Shown here piece by piece: positions 38,243 to 46,216 of a DNA stretch of 64,000 nt (its first letter is position 1; every line of letters starts with the position of its first letter). The stretch comes from Saccharibacillus qingshengii. Lineage in GTDB: Bacteria; Bacillota; Bacilli; Paenibacillales; Paenibacillaceae. The notes below the pieces were generated by a model. It was not told where the DNA came from and ran no database searches. It saw only the letters and a program-made list of their open reading frames with translations. The DNA lies in NCBI RefSeq assembly GCF_013185195.1, contig NZ_JAAZWC010000017.1, positions 52,640 to 116,639 of the forward strand. Reading direction: 5' to 3'. The position numbers were made by a program, and so were the translations under genes.

Positions 38243-39028
38243 ATGTACTATATCGGATTGGTTGTCGAATATCTCAAGAATTATATGAAAACAAGGCTGA
38301 CGTACCGCGCGGATTTCTGGGTCGAAGTGGTCTCGGATCTGCTGATGCAGGCGAGCAACCTGATCTTCATCTTCGTCGTCTTCGGGCATACGAATACGCT
38401 GGGCGGCTGGAGCGAGTCGGAAGTCGTGTTCGTATACGGATTCTTCATGGTGCCGTTCGGCTTGTTCAGCTGCTTCGTCAATCTATGGAATTTCAGCGAA
38501 CGTTATATTGTCAAAGGCGAGATGGACCGCATTCTGACCCGTCCCGCCCATAATCTGTTCCAGATTTTCCTGGAAAACATCGACCCGCCGGGTCTGATCG
38601 GTTCGCTGATCGGTTTGATTATCATGGTCATCAGCGGGGGCCAGCTTGGGATCGAACTGCTGTGGTGGCATATTCCGGTACTGATTCTGTTTGCGATCAG
38701 CGCCACATTGATCTATACGGGCATCTATATCACTCTGACGTCGCTGTCGTTTTACTCGGATTCGCCGACCGGCATTATCCCGCTTATGTACAATATCCAG
38801 AACTACGGCCGCTATCCGGTGACGATCTACAACCGCGCGATCCAGTTTCTATTGACCTGGATTCTGCCGTTCGCGTTTGTCGGCATCTATCCGGCGTCGT
38901 TGTTCCTCGGCAGGACGGAGATGACGCATATGGCCTGGCTGACGCCGGTCATGGCCGCGACCTTCCTGACGATCGGCCTGACAAGCTGGAACGTGGGCGT
39001 GAAAAAGTACCGCGGAGCAGGATCGTAG
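38243..39028 (+). CDS. ABC-2 type permease (second of two)
   Basis: 261 residues, six predicted helices. EVVSDLLMQASNLIFIFVVFGHT and GEMDRILTRPAHNLFQIFLENIDP mirror the first permease (DRxLxRP-type motif), indicating an ancient duplication. It starts 4 bp after that gene. The three genes together make one exporter. Confidence 0.86.
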   Translation: MYYIGLVVEYLKNYMKTRLTYRADFWVEVVSDLLMQASNLIFIFVVFGHTNTLGGWSESEVVFVYGFFMVPFGLFSCFVNLWNFSERYIVKGEMDRILTRPAHNLFQIFLENIDPPGLIGSLIGLIIMVISGGQLGIELLWWHIPVLILFAISATLIYTGIYITLTSLSFYSDSPTGIIPLMYNIQNYGRYPVTIYNRAIQFLLTWILPFAFVGIYPASLFLGRTEMTHMAWLTPVMAATFLTIGLTSWNVGVKKYRGAGS

Positions 39029-39234
39029 ACGAGGGAGACGAGCAGGCGCGTAGGCGCTCCGGGAGAAGGGGGCCTTACGATCGCTGCGTCCTGCTCGGCG
39101 GTGGAAGAGAGGGAAGGGCCAAGGGCAAAGAGCAAGAAGCGTGGTGGACGTCAGCGGGCACGGATCGTGCCCTGGACGTCGATCGGTAACGAATCCTCGT
39201 ATCGCTATTTGCTGATATTCCGCTTTTTTAACAA

Positions 39235-39310
39235 CCTAACGAATCGTTACATCCTTATCGACCGTTATCGAGCCGGTTTCGATCAAATAGAGTGATGACG
39301 ATTCGTTAGG
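39235..39310. repeat. 12-bp inverted repeat in the gap after the ABC operon
   Basis: CCTAACGAATCG (39235-39246) and CGATTCGTTAGG (39299-39310) are perfect reverse complements around 52 bp. A further TAACGAATC lies at 39187. No gene overlaps it. The rest of 39029-39747 holds repeat copy 3. Confidence 0.5.
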
Positions 39311-39355
39311 GCGCCGCCCTGTGAAACTGCAGAAGCCATATGCAAGGATGGAGAA

Positions 39356-39650
39356 GGAGCCGGCCAATTGGACCGGCTCCCAACATGTTGAGAAAGGTCT
39401 GCTCCCGAGTGAAGCGAGGAGGCGGAGGGAGAAATTCAGTGCAGGAACGACAGTGTTCGCCTTTGTGGTGCAAGTTCATCCAAAATCAGGATATGAACTT
39501 GCACCGTTAATCGGGAAAATTCCGCTAAATTTCAATCCTTTTCCCCGATTTCAACATGCGACCGGAACGAATTTCTCCCGCAGCCGACCCGCTTCTATAA
39601 CGAATAGGACTTTCTCGACAGCCAGGGAGTCGGCCGATGCGGCCGGCTTC
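39356..39650 (+). repeat. terminator-associated repeat, copy 3, with diverged hairpin pair
   Basis: A core of about 244 bp (39381-39624), in the opposite chromosome orientation to copies 1 and 2 but the same orientation relative to the upstream operon. The flanking hairpins GGAGCCGGCC... (39356-39380) and GGAGTCGGCC... (39626-39650) are clearly related but have changed loops and two arm substitutions tolerated as G-T pairs. T-rich TTCTTTCTT follows the second hairpin. Confidence 0.8.
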
Positions 39651-39747
39651 TTTCTTGCGCGTCGGGTTGCTGGTAAAATGGGATGGAACGTAGAAGCGTC
39701 ACCAGGCACAACCCCCATCTATTTACACCCAAAGGAGCGATTCACTT

Positions 39748-40218
39748 ATGATAGAGATCGGACAAATCGTACCGGAATTCAGCCTGCCCGCCGTCGGAAG
39801 CGAAGAAATCAAGCTCAGCGATTATCGCGGCAAGAAGCTCGTGATTTACTTTTATCCCAAAGACATGACGCCGGGCTGCACGCAGCAGGCCTGCGATTTC
39901 CGAGATTCGGAAAGCTACTTTATGACCAAGAACGCGGCCGTGATCGGGATCAGCGCGGACGACGTGAAATCGCACGAGAAGTTCGGCGCCAAATACGACC
40001 TGCCTTTCCCGCTGCTGTCGGATACGGAGCACACGGTCAGCGAAGCGTTCGGTGTATGGCAGCTGAAGAAAAATTTCGGCAAAGAATATGAAGGCATCGT
40101 GCGTTCGACGTTCCTGCTGGATGAAGAAGGACGCTTGATTCGGGAATGGCGCAAAGTCAAAGTCGAAGGGCATGTGGAAGAAGTCCTGCAGGCGGTAGAC
40201 GAAGCGTCGAAAGAATAG
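39748..40218 (+). CDS. bcp: thioredoxin-dependent thiol peroxidase (Bcp/PrxQ)
   Basis: Atypical peroxiredoxin of 156 residues reducing peroxides. The peroxidatic cysteine is in KDMTPGCTQQACDFRD, with a resolving cysteine five residues later, as in the BCP subgroup. SEAFGVWQLKKNFGKEYEGIVRSTFLLD is the conserved C-terminal half. The ATG follows AAAGGAGCG. Monocistronic. Confidence 0.93.
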   Translation: MIEIGQIVPEFSLPAVGSEEIKLSDYRGKKLVIYFYPKDMTPGCTQQACDFRDSESYFMTKNAAVIGISADDVKSHEKFGAKYDLPFPLLSDTEHTVSEAFGVWQLKKNFGKEYEGIVRSTFLLDEEGRLIREWRKVKVEGHVEEVLQAVDEASKE

Positions 40219-40346
40219 AAATATTAGAAAAAGCTCTATTATTTTTGCGTGAGTCTTAGAAACTGGCTTTTTTACCTGTTTTCTTATGTAATTCATAGTC
40301 GGTTTGCCGCATTTTCAGACGATTTGATGAAAATAGCTAAAAGCGT

Positions 40347-40648
40347 TTGAGAAAAATCGGAAAAACGTTTAAATTTATGTTAGGAAATGAAAAACAATTT
40401 AGTTTTCAACGTTGGAGCGCAGAACGGGAGGGAACTGACGATGAAGCCGGGCGCCAGGGGACCCGTATTCGAGACGAATACGGAAAGGCATCCAGCAAAA
40501 AAGGAACAGTCGTGCACTGCAGGTAAGCGGATGGCGGCTTGAAGCACAGGGGGTGCTTCAAGTCTGCGGATCCGTGTCGTACACAGTCCTACCGCCGGCG
40601 GGGGCCGGCGCAGGATCAGGTTATTTTTTGGGGAGAGGGGAATTTGTT
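40347..40648 (+). promoter_or_regulatory. promoter and structured 5' leader of unknown class
   Basis: TTGAGA (40347) and TAAATT (40370), 17 bp apart, would start a leader of about 265 nt before the small gene at 40649. The leader has several strong hairpins: CGTATTC/GAATACG with loop GAGAC (about 40472-40490), CTTGAAGCAC/GTGCTTCAAG (about 40538-40562), and GCCGGC/GCCGGC (about 40594-40609). It also has the repeated GCGGAT. It does not match the riboswitch classes I could recall (TPP, FMN, SAM, cobalamin, c-di-GMP, c-di-AMP, guanidine, ZTP). Confidence 0.4.
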
Positions 40649-40885
40649 ATGCAAATCATTCCGGCTTGGGTGAAAGTGGATCACAATTTGTACAATGCGA
40701 AACTTCGGGGGATTTACAAAAACGTACGGGAGAACGACATTCCCGCGGCCTGTGAACAGGCCAAGCGTCTGTACATGGACCTGCTCGAAGACATGGAGAT
40801 TCGGGGGATCGAATCTCCGGAACAGGCTCCCGTATCGCCGGACCGTCTGGAGCACGACTGCCAGACGGCAGGAGTCGGCATCTGA
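40649..40885 (+). CDS. small protein of unknown function behind a structured leader
   Basis: 78 residues. The first half (IIPAWVKVDHNLYNAKLRGIYKNV) and the helical middle (AACEQAKRLYMDLLEDMEIRG) look like a real soluble protein; no family recognised. The ATG at 40649 follows GGGGAGAGGGG, so the longer in-frame frame from 40553 is not used. Monocistronic with a strong terminator. Confidence 0.65.
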   Translation: MQIIPAWVKVDHNLYNAKLRGIYKNVRENDIPAACEQAKRLYMDLLEDMEIRGIESPEQAPVSPDRLEHDCQTAGVGI

Positions 40886-40906
40886 GCAGCGTCTGCCGCC
40901 GACATC

Positions 40907-40948
40907 AAGAAGACTCCCGGGTCGATTCGACCGGGAGTCTTCTTTTTT
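40907..40948. terminator. bidirectional terminator between the small gene and the DedA gene
   Basis: The perfect stem AAGAAGACTCCCGG/CCGGGAGTCTTCTT, with a 10-base loop, is followed by T residues. Confidence 0.92.
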
Positions 40949-40964
40949 GCGTACGGCGGTCCGC

Positions 40965-41780
40965 TTAAGGCAGCTGCGACTTGGAGCGCGGCTTCAATTT
41001 CAGGACCATCTCGGCCGGGAAACGTCCCGGACGAAGCCGGACGATATGCAGACGTTTCAGCCGCAGCCGGTTATGCGCCGCCTGAAGGGAAACCCGACGT
41101 TCGGCAGCCGAAGATCGGGGCCGGGCGGACTGCTGTTCGGAGCGGCGGCCGCGCTTGAAATAGCGGGGCAGTGCGGTAAGAATCGACGCGGTCAGCGCCC
41201 GGTATTTGACGATCAGGAACACGCACAGCAGGAGAAAAGCCGCGGCGATAATCCAGACGGCATAATGCTCGGCCAATTTGAACGCGACCGACCACTGCGG
41301 CCCGAAGATTTTGCCGAGACCGAGGAAGAGCAGAGTCCAGAACAAGGCTCCGGTGTAAGCATAGAAAGCGAACTTTTTGAAAGAGATATTCAGGATGCCC
41401 GCCAGATAACCGGTAAAATGCCGGACGCCGGGAATAAAGTAACCGAAGAAGATCAGGACCGGTCCGTATTTGGAGAAGAAGGTCTGCGTCTTGATCAGTT
41501 TGCTTTCTTTGAAGAACCAGCCGCCGAAGCGGCGCAGAAACGGCAGTCCCGCTTTTTGGCCGATGAAATACGTAAGGGTCATGCCGATGGTCGTGCCCAA
41601 AAAGGCGACGAGCAGCAGCAGATCGAACCGCAAAGCTCCTTTGTAGGATAAGAAACCGGCATAAGCCATAGTCGTTTCTCCGGGAAACGGCAGGGCGATA
41701 AATTCCAGAAACAAGCCCAAAAACATGACCAGATACCCGTACTGCTCGAACAGCTGCTGAACCATTTTGAAGATTTCCAT
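40965..41780 (-). CDS. DedA family (VTT domain) membrane protein
   Basis: 271 residues. FLEFIALPFPGETTMAYAGFLSYKG is the DedA E-x-PxPGE motif, and GPVLIFFGYFIPGVRHFTGYLAGI is the conserved basic/Gly block (family F/Y-x-R-x-x-P-x-x-R). About five helices lie in residues 10-200. The family flips undecaprenyl phosphate or other lipids. A basic C-terminal tail of about 65 residues is longer than usual. SD AAGGAGC before the ATG. Confidence 0.9.
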   Translation of the reverse strand: MEIFKMVQQLFEQYGYLVMFLGLFLEFIALPFPGETTMAYAGFLSYKGALRFDLLLLVAFLGTTIGMTLTYFIGQKAGLPFLRRFGGWFFKESKLIKTQTFFSKYGPVLIFFGYFIPGVRHFTGYLAGILNISFKKFAFYAYTGALFWTLLFLGLGKIFGPQWSVAFKLAEHYAVWIIAAAFLLLCVFLIVKYRALTASILTALPRYFKRGRRSEQQSARPRSSAAERRVSLQAAHNRLRLKRLHIVRLRPGRFPAEMVLKLKPRSKSQLP

Positions 41781-41916
41781 ATGTCTTCGAGCTCCTTTGG
41801 ACGACGAATGCTGCGGACGTTTTCCTTGATTTTACGATATTTGGGACAGAAAAATCCATCTTCGCTCCGCAAAGCCGCCGGACCGGGGCAATAAGCGGGT
41901 TCGTCGCCTTTTTTTC

Positions 41917-41945
41917 TTGCGGTATGTGGGGGGCATCGGTATAAT
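41917..41945 (+). promoter_or_regulatory. guaA promoter
   Basis: TTGCGG and a perfect TATAAT lie 17 bp apart, ending 28 bp before the guaA start codon. The short leader shows no purine riboswitch. Confidence 0.7.
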
Positions 41946-41973
41946 TAGCGACAGTAATTAAGGGAGGCGTGAC

Positions 41974-43512
41974 ATGAATAAACCGAACGAACTCATCGTC
42001 GTACTGGACTTTGGGGGACAATACAACCAACTGATTGCCAGAAGAATTCGTGATTTGGGCGTATTTAGCGAGTTAATGCCGTACAATACCCCGGTTGAGC
42101 GTCTTCGCGAACTGAATCCGGCGGGCATCGTCTTCTCCGGAGGCCCGCTCAGCGTATATGAAGAAGGAGCCCCTCACGTCGATCCGGCTATTTACGAACT
42201 CGGCCTGCCGATCTTCGGTATCTGTTACGGCATGCAGCTGATGGCGCAGCAGCTCGGCGGCAAAGTCGAACGCGCGGGCAAACGCGAATACGGCAAAGCC
42301 GACGTTGAATTTCTGCATAACAGCGTCCTGACCAAGGGCCTCGATGCCAAGCAGACCGTCTGGATGAGCCACGGCGACCATGTCGTGACGCTGCCGGAAG
42401 GCTTCGTGCTGGAAGCGGGCACGGAATCGGCGCCAATCGCGGCGATGAGCCACAAAGAACGCAATCTGCACGCGGTGCAGTTCCACCCGGAAGTGCGCCA
42501 CTCTGTCTACGGCAACGAGATGATCAAGAACTTCCTGTATGAAGTGTGCAAATGCAGCGGCGAGTGGACGATGGAGTCGTTCATCGAAGACGCGATTCAG
42601 GATATCCGCAACAAAGTCGGCGATCGCAAAGTGCTGTGCGCACTGAGCGGCGGCGTCGATTCGTCCGTCGTGGCGATGCTGATCCACCGTGCGGTCGGCG
42701 ATCAGCTGACGTGCATGTTCATCGACCACGGTCTGCTGCGCAAAGGCGAAGCGGAGAGCGTCATGGAGACATTCGTCGGCAAATTCGATATCCACGTGGT
42801 CAAGATCGATGCGCAGGAACGTTTCCTGAGCAAGCTTGCGGGCGTCGAAGATCCGGAGCAGAAGCGTAAAATCATCGGCAACGAATTCATCTACTGCTTC
42901 GACGAAGAATCGGCCAAGCTCGGCGATTTCGACTTCCTGGCGCAGGGTACGCTGTACACGGATATCGTGGAGAGCGGAACGGCGACGGCGCAGACGATCA
43001 AGTCGCACCATAACGTCGGCGGCCTGCCGGCGGACATGAAGTTCAGCCTGATCGAACCGCTCAACACGCTGTTCAAAGACGAAGTCCGCAAAGTCGGCGA
43101 AGAGCTCGGCATGCCGCATGCGATCGTCTGGCGTCAGCCTTTCCCGGGTCCGGGTCTCGCGATCCGCGTGCTGGGCGAAGTGACCGAAGAGAAACTGACG
43201 ATCGTTCGCGATTCGGACCTGATCCTGCGCGAAGAGATCGCCAAAGCAGGTCTCGAAAGCGAGATCTGGCAGTACTTCACGGCGCTGCCGAACATGAAGA
43301 GCGTCGGCGTTATGGGCGACGCGCGCACGTATTCGTACACGGTCGGCATCCGCGCGGTCACTTCGATCGACGGTATGACCGCCGACTGGGCGCGTATCCC
43401 GTGGGACGTCCTGGAGAAAATTTCGGTTCGCATCGTCAACGAAGTGGATAACGTCAACCGCATCGTGTACGACGTAACGTCGAAACCGCCTTCCACGATC
43501 GAGTGGGAGTAG
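41974..43512 (+). CDS. guaA: GMP synthase (glutamine-hydrolysing)
   Basis: Converts XMP to GMP; 512 residues, normal length. The class I amidotransferase domain is N-terminal, with the nucleophile in [11 protein letters not shown] and His/Glu in [10 protein letters not shown]. The PP-loop is LSGGVDSSV near residue 224, and the C-terminal dimerisation domain ends in [19 protein letters not shown] before the ATG. Confidence 0.97.
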   Translation: MNKPNELIVVLDFGGQYNQLIARRIRDLGVFSELMPYNTPVERLRELNPAGIVFSGGPLSVYEEGAPHVDPAIYELGLPIFGICYGMQLMAQQLGGKVERAGKREYGKADVEFLHNSVLTKGLDAKQTVWMSHGDHVVTLPEGFVLEAGTESAPIAAMSHKERNLHAVQFHPEVRHSVYGNEMIKNFLYEVCKCSGEWTMESFIEDAIQDIRNKVGDRKVLCALSGGVDSSVVAMLIHRAVGDQLTCMFIDHGLLRKGEAESVMETFVGKFDIHVVKIDAQERFLSKLAGVEDPEQKRKIIGNEFIYCFDEESAKLGDFDFLAQGTLYTDIVESGTATAQTIKSHHNVGGLPADMKFSLIEPLNTLFKDEVRKVGEELGMPHAIVWRQPFPGPGLAIRVLGEVTEEKLTIVRDSDLILREEIAKAGLESEIWQYFTALPNMKSVGVMGDARTYSYTVGIRAVTSIDGMTADWARIPWDVLEKISVRIVNEVDNVNRIVYDVTSKPPSTIEWE

Positions 43513-43574
43513 GCATTCAACTGAATAACGTTCACAGGACTACCGGTTAAGAGGTTTTGACCGTTTCCTTGCAC

Positions 43575-43612
43575 ATCCCCGTCAAGTACAAGCTTGGCGG
43601 GGATTTTTATTA
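43575..43612 (+). terminator. intrinsic terminator after guaA
   Basis: The stem ATCCCCG-CAAG/CTTG-CGGGGAT, with one mismatch pair, has a TACAAG-type loop and is followed by TTTTT. Confidence 0.8.
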
Positions 43613-43718
43613 TGAAAATAATAAAGTTTAAAATTAAAAATAAATACAGTTCACTTAGTAACTGACGTCCTGTATAATCTGGAATCAGACTGGATGAAGA
43701 AGGACGGAGAGTTAGATC

Positions 43719-44930
43719 ATGATGAATAAGAGTACCAATACGAAGTGGAGCGTGATCGGCCTCGCTTTACTGCTCGGCGTCTTTTCGACGTTGGGGCCGT
43801 TTACGATCGATATGTATTTGCCCGCGTTTCCTCAAATCGCCAAAGACTTTCATACGAATGCCTCTTTGGTACAGTTCAGTTTGACGGCCTGTTTGCTCGG
43901 GCTCGGCATAGGCCAGCTTGTCACGGGGCCTTTGAGCGATGCTTACGGCAGACGCAGACCGCTGCTGATCGGCATCATTGCTTACGTCATCGTTTCGTTG
44001 GCGTGCGCGTATTCTCCCAATATCGGCACGTTGATCGTACTCCGGTTTGCCCAGGGTTTTGCGGCTTCCGCAGGAATCGTCATTTCGCGCGCGATTGCCC
44101 GCGACTTGTACAGCGGTCATGAACTGACCAAATTTTTCTCCCTGCTGCTGCTTGTCGGCAACCTGGGGCCGTTGGTCGCTCCGATTGCCGGAAGCGGAGT
44201 GCTTAAATTTACGACATGGCCGGGGGTATTTATTTCCTTGTCGATTCTGGGCGTTTTCCTGTACCTGATGACGCAGTTTCGTCTGAAGGAAAGTCATCCT
44301 CCGGAACGGCGCGTCTCGCCGAATTTCAAGTCCCAGCTTCGCAACTACGGCGTGATGCTGCGCGATAAGAAGTTTGTAGGCTACATGTTGGCGCAGGGGA
44401 TTCTGACGGGAGGGGTATTCGCCTACGTGGCCGCCACGCCTTTCGTCTATCAAAATATTTACGGCGTATCGCCGACGATGTTCTCCGTATTGTTTGCATC
44501 GAACGGGATCAGCTTGATGATCGGTTCCCAAATCGTCGGGCGGATCTCGCATCGGGTTCCGGAGCAGAGGCTTATGATCATCGGCTTATGGATGGCTCTG
44601 CTGTCGAGTATCGTCGTGGTAGGGGTTACTGTGGTGGAAGGACCGCTGTTCGCTTTGGTTATTCCGTTATTCTTCTTCGTATGTTCGATCAGCATTACCT
44701 CTACGGCGGCTTTCCCGCTCGCAATGGAGAGCCAGTCCAAGAATGCAGGGAGCGCAGCGGCGCTGCTTGGTCTGGTACCGTTCGTGCTGGGAGGTCTGGT
44801 CGCACCGATCGTCGGGATTGCGGGCGAGGACACGGCCGTTCCGCTTGGTCTGACGTTGATGGGTACGAGCCTTGTTGCGATTCTGACTTACTTCATGCTT
44901 GTGAGAAAAGCGGAGCAGGCTGGAAAATAA
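43719..44930 (+). CDS. Bcr/CflA family multidrug efflux MFS transporter
   Basis: 403 residues, 12 predicted helices. FTIDMYLPAFPQIAKDF is the family's N-terminal signature, and GPLSDAYGRRRPLLIG is the MFS loop 2-3 motif. The family exports bicyclomycin, chloramphenicol or related drugs. Two adjacent ATGs (43719, 43722) are possible; SD GGACGGAGAG. Upstream DNA is AT-rich. Its closeness to a peptide-antibiotic cluster may or may not be meaningful. Confidence 0.88.
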   Translation: MMNKSTNTKWSVIGLALLLGVFSTLGPFTIDMYLPAFPQIAKDFHTNASLVQFSLTACLLGLGIGQLVTGPLSDAYGRRRPLLIGIIAYVIVSLACAYSPNIGTLIVLRFAQGFAASAGIVISRAIARDLYSGHELTKFFSLLLLVGNLGPLVAPIAGSGVLKFTTWPGVFISLSILGVFLYLMTQFRLKESHPPERRVSPNFKSQLRNYGVMLRDKKFVGYMLAQGILTGGVFAYVAATPFVYQNIYGVSPTMFSVLFASNGISLMIGSQIVGRISHRVPEQRLMIIGLWMALLSSIVVVGVTVVEGPLFALVIPLFFFVCSISITSTAAFPLAMESQSKNAGSAAALLGLVPFVLGGLVAPIVGIAGEDTAVPLGLTLMGTSLVAILTYFMLVRKAEQAGK

Positions 44931-44937
44931 TTCAAAA

Positions 44938-44974
44938 AAAGGACAGCTGCGCGTTTGCGCGGCTGTCCTTTTTG
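44938..44974 (+). terminator. intrinsic terminator after the MFS gene
   Basis: The stem AGGACAGC-GCGC/GCGC-GCTGTCCT, with a TTT loop, is followed by TTTT. Confidence 0.85.
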
Positions 44975-45127
44975 GCTGCCCGGAAAGATTCCTAAGTTAA
45001 ATTCAATTCAACTTTCCGGGTAAGACAGCGAATTGAACGAATTTTCTCCGCAGCGCCTGAGCTTTTCAAACGAATAGGAGTTTTGGGCAGCGCCAGGATA
45101 GCCGACTAATGAAGCGGCTGACTTTTT
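44975..45127 (+). repeat. shortened, diverged relative of the terminator-associated repeat
   Basis: GAACGAATTTTCTCCGCAGC and AACGAATAGGAGTTTTGGGC match the right end of copy 3 with substitutions. The ends form GCTGCCC/GGGCAGC, and CCCGGAAAG pairs with CTTTCCGGG inside. It begins directly behind the MFS terminator and is followed by a second hairpin (AGCCG...CGGCT, then TTTTT). Unlike copies 1-3 the two hairpins are not copies of each other. Confidence 0.5.
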
Positions 45128-45176
45128 ACGTCAAATAAATATCGTCAAAAACTTCTACGGAAAATAAGTATAACGT

Positions 45177-45240
45177 TTGCGGAAATCCTGAAATTTGGCT
45201 GCTCATTCGCTTTGCTCCCACAGATGAATGAAGGTACAAT
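45177..45240 (+). promoter_or_regulatory. comQ-type promoter with ComA-box-like site
   Basis: TTGCGG-AAAT-CCTGAA at 45177-45192 matches 10 of 12 fixed positions of the B. subtilis ComA box TTGCGG-N4-CCGCAA. Downstream, TTGCTC (45212) and TACAAT (45235) lie 17 bp apart. The box centre is about 62 bp before the predicted start point, suitable for an activator. Autoinduction by the ComA-like regulator is inferred. Confidence 0.45.
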
Positions 45241-45292
45241 AAAGAAATGTAAAATAGGAAAAGAGAGTAAAAGAGAGGGGGAAGATGTAAAG

Positions 45293-46216
45293 GTGTCCGG
45301 AATTCATATCGAAGGCACAGTCTTGGAAGAGATTTATCTGGAAATCGAACGCAGGCCATTGTTCGAGAAATATGATCGTCAATGGGAAGAACCGATTTTA
45401 CATATCCTTAAACTGAAGGAAGAGCTTGCCCGATTCAGTTGGGGCAGCTTCTATGTTCAAATTCATAAACTGGGCAGCGCTTCATATACACTCCCTTCTA
45501 TAGAAATCGCTGCCGATCTGGAATTGATCGGATTCGCTTCCCGTATGCTCGACAACTTGGTGGATGAAGATAATCCGCGGATCGAGCAGCGGATTGGCCG
45601 GGCCAACACGCTGCTTCTGTTCACCGAAATCTTGATCGAATCGTTCGGGCGGCTGCAGCGCCTCCTGCCGGATGCAGGCGAAGCGATTCAACAATATCTG
45701 ATGAGTGCGCTGCACGGGGAATGGATGGATATCAACCGCACGGCACTGGACGGTATGGCCGAACGCGAATACATGCAGCAGATTTTGCCCAAGACCTCCA
45801 GTATATTCAAGCTGATCGCTTTATGCGGCGATCCCGGCGGCATGAAGTTCTGGGACGAGTTTTTGGACTACGCGGGATTGGCTTTTCAGCTTTCCAACGA
45901 TATGGCGGGCCTTTACGCGGAAACCAAGAGCGATTTGCGTATGCTTCGGCCTACGCTGCCCATTTTGAAAGCGGTTGATGTGGACGATGAACGGATCAAA
46001 GCGCAAAGAAGCAGGATCATTCGTGCTTATGCGACGGGCGAAGAGACGCTGGAAGCGGCCCGCTCTGCCATTGAAGAATCGGGTGCGCTGGAATACTGCT
46101 ATCTGATTCGGGAACTGCATAAGGAGAAGTGCCGGGAAATGTTAAGTGAACAATTCTCGGATCGCTTGGCGCAAACAGAGGAATTGTCCAGGCTTCTGTA
46201 TCTGGAGGCTTTATGA
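45293..46216 (+). CDS. ComQ-like isoprenyl transferase
   Basis: 307 residues, polyprenyl-synthetase fold. The first Asp-rich motif is DNLVDEDN at residues 87-94, and the second motif region reads FQLSNDMAGL at 198-207, placing Asp203 where the FQxxDD-type motif lies. ComQ proteins process ComX and prenylate its tryptophan. Start is a GTG at 45293 preceded by AGAGGGGGAAG; upstream in-frame codons are AT-rich and overlap the promoter. It overlaps the kinase gene by 4 bp. Context (kinase, LuxR regulator, ComX-like peptide) supports ComQ over a housekeeping isoprenoid synthase. Confidence 0.8.
   Translation: MSGIHIEGTVLEEIYLEIERRPLFEKYDRQWEEPILHILKLKEELARFSWGSFYVQIHKLGSASYTLPSIEIAADLELIGFASRMLDNLVDEDNPRIEQRIGRANTLLLFTEILIESFGRLQRLLPDAGEAIQQYLMSALHGEWMDINRTALDGMAEREYMQQILPKTSSIFKLIALCGDPGGMKFWDEFLDYAGLAFQLSNDMAGLYAETKSDLRMLRPTLPILKAVDVDDERIKAQRSRIIRAYATGEETLEAARSAIEESGALEYCYLIRELHKEKCREMLSEQFSDRLAQTEELSRLLYLEAL

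Noticed and set aside
40425..40530. c-di-GMP or c-di-AMP riboswitch in the leader at 40.4 kb
   Set aside because: Some GGGGA and GGTA stretches resemble these classes, but the conserved core bases do not line up.
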